Below are positions 14,931 to 19,400 of a DNA stretch of 19,400 bases, piece by piece (position 1 is the stretch's first letter; every line of letters starts with the position of its first letter). The stretch comes from Colivivens sp963645405 (GTDB lineage: Bacteria; Bacteroidota; Bacteroidia; Bacteroidales; Bacteroidaceae). The position numbers and the translations under genes were made by a program. The notes under the pieces were generated by a model. It searched no databases. It had not been told where the DNA came from and saw nothing but the letters and a program-made list of their open reading frames with translations. Location: NCBI GenBank assembly GCA_963645405.1, contig CAVISR010000057.1:1-19400 (forward strand), written 5' to 3'.

Positions 14931-16835
14931 ATGACCTATCTGGAGATACTGAAGGAGAACTGGGGCTATGATTCATTCCGAGGAATACAGGAAGAAATCA
15001 TCAACAGCATAGGCGAGGGCCGCGACACACTGGGGCTTATGCCCACAGGCGGCGGCAAGTCCATCTGCTTCCAGGTGCCGACACTGGCAATGGACGGACT
15101 CAACCTTGTTGTCACACCCCTCATATCCCTGATGAAAGACCAGGTGAGCCACCTCAAGATGAAAGGAATCAAGGCAGAGGCAGTCTACTCGGGAATGCCA
15201 CGCAACGACATCGACCGCGTGCTCGACAACTGCATCTACGGCAACTACAAGTTCCTCTACATCTCGCCCGAACGGTTGGGCACCGACCAGTTCCGCGACA
15301 AACTCAGGCACATCCCGAAAATCTGCATGATAACGGTCGACGAGGCACACTGCGTGTCGCAATGGGGCTACGACTTCCGGCCGTCCTACATGAAGATAGC
15401 CGAAGTGCGCCACCTCATCCCCTACCATGTGCCAGTCCTCGCACTCACAGCCACAGCCACACCGACAGTGGTGGACGACATACAGGACCGGCTGGAATTC
15501 AAGGAGCACAACGCATTCTCCATGAGTTTCGAGCGCAAGAACCTCGCCTACATCGTACGCGAGACAGGCGACAAGACCCAGGAGATGCTCCACATCCTGA
15601 AGAAAATGAGCGAAGGCAGCGCCATAGTCTACACACGCAACCGCCGCCTCACCCACGAGATTGCACAACTGCTCAACAATGAAGGGATAACAGCCGACAA
15701 CTACCATGCCGGACTGACCAACGCAGAGAAAGACCTGCGGCAAGTGAACTGGACAAAAGGACGCAACCGCGTGATGGTGGCAACCAATGCCTTCGGAATG
15801 GGAATCGACAAGCCCGACGTACGTCTAGTGATCCACTACAACGTGCCCGACTCACTCGAAGCCTATTTCCAGGAAGCCGGACGAGCCGGACGCGACGGGC
15901 TGAAAGCCTACGCAGTGATGCTCTACAACAAGAAAGATGCAACCGTCATGCGGCAGCGGGTGCCCGAGACCTATCCCGAGCCCGACTATATACGGAAGAC
16001 CTACGAAGACCTGTGCCACTTCCTGCAAGTGGGAATGGGAGAAGGATTCGGACAGACATTCGACTTCAGCCTCGAGAAGTTCTGCCACTACTTCCATCAC
16101 TTTGCCAACACAGCAGCCAACGCACTGCGACTGCTCAACAACGCAGGCTACATAGAATACGAAGAAGACAACGACTTCAAGTCGCGCCTCCGGTTCATCA
16201 TCCACAAGGAAGAGCTCTACCGCCTCAACAACAACGAGAAAAGCATCGACAATGTCATCCGAGCCCTCCTGCGCAACTACACCGGACTGTTCGCCGACTT
16301 CGAATACATCGATGAAGCCTACGTCTCCCAGCTCACCGGATACGATGCCGAGACCGTCTACAACATCCTCAAGGAGTTGAGTTCAAGACGAATCATCGAC
16401 TACATCCCACGCCGGAACACACCCACCGTGAAGTTCTGCATACCAAGGATAGAGACCGACAAAATCAGAATGTCGGACGCAGTCTACGCAGACCGGAAGG
16501 CAGACTTCACCAAACGCATCGAAGGAGTCATCGCCTATGCCACCGACATGAAGATTTGCCGCAGCCGGCTGCTGCTTCGCTACTTCGGAGAAACAAAAAC
16601 CGAAGACTGCGGACAGTGCGACGTCTGCATAAGAAGGAAAAAGGCAGAGAACGAAAAGAAACAGATTGAGCGCTACACACAGATGGTGCTCGAGTTCCTT
16701 GCCGACGGACAGCTCCACCCGGTGGACAAGCTGATGGCAGAGGCAACAAACAAAGAAAGACTAAAAAACACGCTACACATGATGCTCCAGCAAGAGCTTA
16801 TCGTTGCCAGCGGAAACAAAATAAAGAAACAGTAA
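14931..16835 (+). CDS. recQ: ATP-dependent DNA helicase RecQ
   Basis: This 634-residue 3'-5' superfamily 2 helicase has Walker A TGGGKS (39-44), DEAH (137-140), TATATP (173-178) and motif VI QEAGRAGRDG (314-323). The RecQ C-terminal zinc site is formed by Cys543, Cys560, Cys563 and Cys566. A clear HRDC domain is not seen; the C-terminus (about 575-634) is a short helical segment. It follows recJ by 39 bases, in line with RecJ resecting DNA opened by RecQ. Bacteroidales genomes often hold more than one RecQ; which paralogue this is cannot be settled here. Confidence 0.96.
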   Translation: MTYLEILKENWGYDSFRGIQEEIINSIGEGRDTLGLMPTGGGKSICFQVPTLAMDGLNLVVTPLISLMKDQVSHLKMKGIKAEAVYSGMPRNDIDRVLDNCIYGNYKFLYISPERLGTDQFRDKLRHIPKICMITVDEAHCVSQWGYDFRPSYMKIAEVRHLIPYHVPVLALTATATPTVVDDIQDRLEFKEHNAFSMSFERKNLAYIVRETGDKTQEMLHILKKMSEGSAIVYTRNRRLTHEIAQLLNNEGITADNYHAGLTNAEKDLRQVNWTKGRNRVMVATNAFGMGIDKPDVRLVIHYNVPDSLEAYFQEAGRAGRDGLKAYAVMLYNKKDATVMRQRVPETYPEPDYIRKTYEDLCHFLQVGMGEGFGQTFDFSLEKFCHYFHHFANTAANALRLLNNAGYIEYEEDNDFKSRLRFIIHKEELYRLNNNEKSIDNVIRALLRNYTGLFADFEYIDEAYVSQLTGYDAETVYNILKELSSRRIIDYIPRRNTPTVKFCIPRIETDKIRMSDAVYADRKADFTKRIEGVIAYATDMKICRSRLLLRYFGETKTEDCGQCDVCIRRKKAENEKKQIERYTQMVLEFLADGQLHPVDKLMAEATNKERLKNTLHMMLQQELIVASGNKIKKQ

Positions 16836-16836
16836 C

Positions 16837-17709
16837 ATGGGATTTTTCAAGACTTTATTCACAGGAAAAGAAGAAACCGAAGAAGAGAAACAAGAACAGA
16901 AGAAGGAGAACGACTTCGACGTGTTCAAGTACGACGGAGTGAAAGCCATGCAGATAGGCAAGGTGGACTATGCCATTGCCTGCTTCGACCGTGCACTCCA
17001 GATAAAAGACGATGTGGAAACCCACCGCTTCTATGCCAATGCCCTGCTTCAGAAAAACGACATAGAGCACGCCATCTGCCAACTCGAGGCAGTGAGAACA
17101 GCAGAGCCGGAGAACACAGAAACCATCCTTGCCCTAGCGGAACTCTACTACCAGACCGAGGCATACGACAAGCTCAACGAAGCATGCCAGAAGGCAATGG
17201 AAATCAATCCGTCGCTTGCTGCACCCCACTTCATCCTTGCCAAGATGCAGAACGTGCAGAAAGACTACATCAATGCCATTGCCCAGCTCACCCAAGCCAT
17301 CGCACTCAAGGAAGACTTTGCCGATGCCTACCTGCTGCGCGCACAAGTGCTCTTCAGCATGCAGCAATACAGCGAAGCAGAGAAAGACATCGACATCGTA
17401 ATCAGCCAGGACGACAGCAACGACGAAACCCTCGAGATGAAAGCCGAATGCTGCCAAGCCCTTGGAAAGAACGAAGAAGCAAAGACCTATTACAATAAGG
17501 TGATAGAGCTCAATCCATACTTCACCAAAGCCTACCTGCAACTCGGACAACTGCTGAAAGAAGAAGGCAACACCGAAGAAGCGGCAAAGATTGTGGAAGA
17601 AGGACTCAAGCTGCAACCCGATGCACTGAAGGACGTCAACGGCAACTACACCAATATGGAAACAAAGATGCAGGAGACCTACGACTCCATCAATCCGTTC
17701 AAGCACTGA
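16837..17709 (+). CDS. Tetratricopeptide repeat protein
   Basis: This 290-residue protein is made of about seven TPR units of 33-34 residues from about residue 30 to 265. They are read from repeats such as AIACFDRALQI, AIAQLTQAIAL and AKTYYNKVIELNP. The N-terminus (MGFFKTLFTGKEE) leads into a highly charged Glu/Lys stretch (11-27), with no signal peptide. TPR folds bind other proteins; the partner is unknown. It starts one base after the recQ stop, so it is almost certainly co-translated with the helicase. Whether it assists RecQ or RecJ is untested inference. Confidence 0.9.
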   Translation: MGFFKTLFTGKEETEEEKQEQKKENDFDVFKYDGVKAMQIGKVDYAIACFDRALQIKDDVETHRFYANALLQKNDIEHAICQLEAVRTAEPENTETILALAELYYQTEAYDKLNEACQKAMEINPSLAAPHFILAKMQNVQKDYINAIAQLTQAIALKEDFADAYLLRAQVLFSMQQYSEAEKDIDIVISQDDSNDETLEMKAECCQALGKNEEAKTYYNKVIELNPYFTKAYLQLGQLLKEEGNTEEAAKIVEEGLKLQPDALKDVNGNYTNMETKMQETYDSINPFKH

Positions 17710-17902
17710 TAAAGAAACCTACGCTGGAAAGAAAGGCAAAAGAAAACAGCATATAGACACAAATAAAAACAAGAAAGCAAATACATCAGAACAAGGAAAC
17801 AAATACATCGGAACAAGAATAAAAGGACAAATAACAAAGAATAAAAGAGCAAAGAACAAAGAACAAAACAACAAAGAACAAAGAACAAAACAACAAACAT
17901 AA
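17710..17902 (+). promoter_or_regulatory. A-rich, T-poor leader of trpS with tandem repeats
   Basis: This 193-base spacer is largely A with C and G and little T, so the mRNA should be unstructured. It has a perfect 22-bp tandem pair (17850-17871, 17872-17893) nine bases before the trpS ATG, and a 22-23-bp imperfect pair near 17774-17818. A-rich leaders favour initiation in Bacteroidetes, which rarely use Shine-Dalgarno pairing. No promoter consensus or terminator was seen, so trpS is probably transcribed from the recJ promoter. Confidence 0.7.
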
Positions 17903-18892
17903 ATGGACATAGTATTAAGCGGAATGCGCCCAACAGGAAACCTGCACCTGGGCAACTACTACGGAGCGGCAAGAAGCTTCGTGAAAATGCAGGACGAGTA
18001 CAATTGCTATTTCTTCATAGCCGATTGGCACTCGCTCACCACACATCCGAAACCTGAGGACATACAGCAGAGTGCACGCACCATACTGGCGGAGTACCTC
18101 GCCTGCGGAATCGACCCCGAGAAAGCCACCATCTACATACAGAGTGATGTGCCCGAGACCATCGAGCTATATCTCTACCTCAACATGAACTGCTACCTCG
18201 GAGAACTCGAGCGCGTGACCACCTTCAAGGAGAAAGCACGCCAGCAACCCGACAACGTGAACGCAGGTCTCCTCACCTACCCCACCCTCATGGCAGCCGA
18301 CATTCTTCAGCACCGTGCAGCATTGGTGCCGGTAGGAAAAGACCAAGAACAGAACATGGAGATGGCACGCAAGTGCGCACGCCGGTTCAACAACATCTAC
18401 GGAGTGGAATTCTTCCCCGAGCCACAGAACTTCTACTTCGGCAACCATGCCATCAAGATACCTGGACTCGACGGATCGGGCAAGATGGGAAAGAGCAACG
18501 GCAACTGCATCTATCTGCGCGACGACGACAAGACCATACGCAAGAAAGTGATGAAAGCAGTGACCGACAGCGGACCGACAGAGCCCAACAGCGAGAAACC
18601 GGAAGTCATCCAGAACCTCTTCACCTTCCTCGACATAGTGTCGACCAAGGACACCTACGACTACTTCAACGAGAAGTGGAATGACTGTTCCATCCGCTAT
18701 GGCGACCTGAAGAAGCAGATTGCAGAAGACCTCATCAAGACAGTCGCACCAATCCGCGAACGAATCATCGAGATTTCCAGCGACCAAGACCGCCTCGACC
18801 GCATTGCACGCCAGGGAGCAGAGAAAGCCCGCGAAAGCTCAGGCAAGACCCTCCGTGAAGTACGCAAAATCATCGGCTTCAAAGTGTACTAA
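17903..18892 (+). CDS. trpS: Tryptophan--tRNA ligase
   Basis: This 329-residue class I synthetase charges tRNA-Trp. The HIGH-type motif is TGNLHLGNY (11-19), the KMSKS-type motif is KMGKS (194-198) within PGLDGSGKMGKSNG, and GKDQEQNMEMAR (145-156) is the expected tryptophan-site region. Length and motifs are normal. It ends the recJ-recQ-TPR unit and is followed by a 24-bp tandem pair and a terminator. No tRNA-like or T-box element was seen in its leader. Confidence 0.97.
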   Translation: MDIVLSGMRPTGNLHLGNYYGAARSFVKMQDEYNCYFFIADWHSLTTHPKPEDIQQSARTILAEYLACGIDPEKATIYIQSDVPETIELYLYLNMNCYLGELERVTTFKEKARQQPDNVNAGLLTYPTLMAADILQHRAALVPVGKDQEQNMEMARKCARRFNNIYGVEFFPEPQNFYFGNHAIKIPGLDGSGKMGKSNGNCIYLRDDDKTIRKKVMKAVTDSGPTEPNSEKPEVIQNLFTFLDIVSTKDTYDYFNEKWNDCSIRYGDLKKQIAEDLIKTVAPIRERIIEISSDQDRLDRIARQGAEKARESSGKTLREVRKIIGFKVY

Positions 18893-18902
18893 AGGCAACT
18901 CG

Positions 18903-18950
18903 AACAAGAGGAGATACACATAAAAGAACAAAACGAGTTACACATAAGAA
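18903..18950. repeat. 24-bp tandem pair after trpS
   Basis: Units 18903-18926 and 18927-18950 share AACAA, GAG and ACACATAA in register (about 19 of 24 bases), starting ten bases past the trpS stop. Confidence 0.7.
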
Positions 18951-18962
18951 ACATCGCACCGG

Positions 18963-18996
18963 CGCAGTGGACACAGTTCCACTGCGTTGTTTGTTT
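18963..18996 (+). terminator. Terminator of the recJ-trpS operon
   Basis: A perfect 9-bp stem CGCAGTGGA/TCCACTGCG (18963-18971, 18978-18986) with a 6-base loop is followed by a T-rich tail with G interruptions (18987-18996). Confidence 0.85.
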
Positions 18997-19061
18997 AGAC
19001 AACTGGGTCGTCTTTTATTTTTATTTAAACTGATTAGGGACACTTTGCACCAGGAGTAATG

Positions 19062-19233
19062 ATAGGAGTCAGCTCTCTCCGAGAGCGTTAAAGCGAGCGA
19101 AGGCTCGTGGGCGGATACAAATGCGAGCTGCGCTCGAGCGCTATCGCCGACGCTTTCGGAGAAAGCAAGCTCCTACATAGCGAACAAAGTTCGAATGTAA
19201 TCGTCCATGCGCTCGGAGAGCGCTGACTCCTAT
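19062..19233. mobile_element. MITE-like element with terminal inverted repeats
   Basis: ATAGGAGTCAGC (19062-19073) and GCTGACTCCTAT (19222-19233) are perfect 12-bp inverted ends, and the match extends to about 26 bp with few differences. Each end contains a hairpin with a 3-base loop (GCTCTC/GAGAGC at 19072-19086, GCGCTC/GAGCGC at 19209-19223). Inside are CGAGC/GCTCG (19124-19136), GCTTTC-GGA-GAAAGC (19152-19166) and CGAAC-AAA-GTTCG (19181-19193). It has no coding capacity. A TA could be the target duplication. It resembles the compound repeat at 552-811. Confidence 0.65.
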
Positions 19234-19340
19234 TCCAGCCCACCTTCCAGCCCACCCATCCGGACGGCATTTGTGACAATTCGCGGTTCGTAAATCCAGC
19301 GCGCCGCATGGCTCGAACATTCTAACCGTTCGAACATTCG
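19233..19340. repeat. Flanking repeat and tandem units at the right end
   Basis: TTCCAGCCCACC is exactly duplicated (19233-19244, 19245-19256). The following 60 bases (19257-19316) resemble 769-830 of the left repeat. CGAACATTC recurs at 19314-19322 and 19331-19339. From 19341 to the edge I see nothing recognisable. Confidence 0.55.
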
Positions 19341-19400
19341 GGATATCGGGAAGAAATTATTATCGTCAAATCAACGCCCCATCACATGTCGATTAACGTC

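Noticed and set aside
14973..15743. 256-codon minus-strand open frame opposite recQ
   Set aside because: Antisense shadow of the helicase domain, with the same composition bias and no domain.
17774..17893. Possible CRISPR array in the trpS leader
   Set aside because: Units are directly adjacent with no unique spacers, are low complexity, and no cas genes are present.

Overview
The window looks like a Bacteroidales chromosome, most likely Prevotellaceae. Four promoters fit the Bacteroidetes TTG-N19/21-TAnnTTTG form, there are no Shine-Dalgarno leaders, the 4-alpha-glucanotransferase is of the DPE2 type, and L32, RecQ, TrpS and the DUF4878 lipoprotein read as Bacteroidales versions. Family placement is inference from sequence; no database was searched.

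Layout. (1) 1-911: the 3' tip of a plus-strand gene with its terminator, a truncated AAA-ATPase with an intact promoter, and a hairpin-rich repeat. (2) 912-4176, minus: a four-gene cassette (HPr-kinase-like protein, S24/S26 serine peptidase, PqqD-like RiPP recognition protein, ABC exporter). It resembles the maturation and export half of a RiPP (lasso-type) pathway with no visible precursor or cyclase. (3) 4282-7784, minus: yceD-rpmF, a terminator, then era-der-DUF4878 lipoprotein. fabH, which I expect between rpmF and era in relatives, is absent here. (4) 7962-12686, minus: a secreted S9 peptidase and malQ. (5) 13122-18892, plus: recJ, recQ, a TPR protein and trpS, closed by a terminator. (6) 18893-19400: a 172-bp MITE-like element with 12-bp perfect (about 26-bp imperfect) terminal inverted repeats, related to the repeat at the left end.

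How the genes relate. Most are housekeeping: ribosome assembly GTPases and L32, DNA repair, Trp-tRNA charging, starch and maltodextrin use, periplasmic peptide degradation. Regions 2 and 6 are the accessory-looking parts.

Two observations deserve most attention. First, the PqqD/HprK-like/S26/ABC cassette is a candidate unusual RiPP pathway. Second, gene boundaries throughout the window carry short degenerate tandem duplications (15, 22, 24, 26, 33 bp) that abut or overlap start and stop codons (hprK-like 5', era 5' and 3', S9 5' and 3', malQ 3', recJ 3', trpS 5' and 3'). This suggests that intergenic DNA in this lineage grows by local slippage and remodels protein termini.
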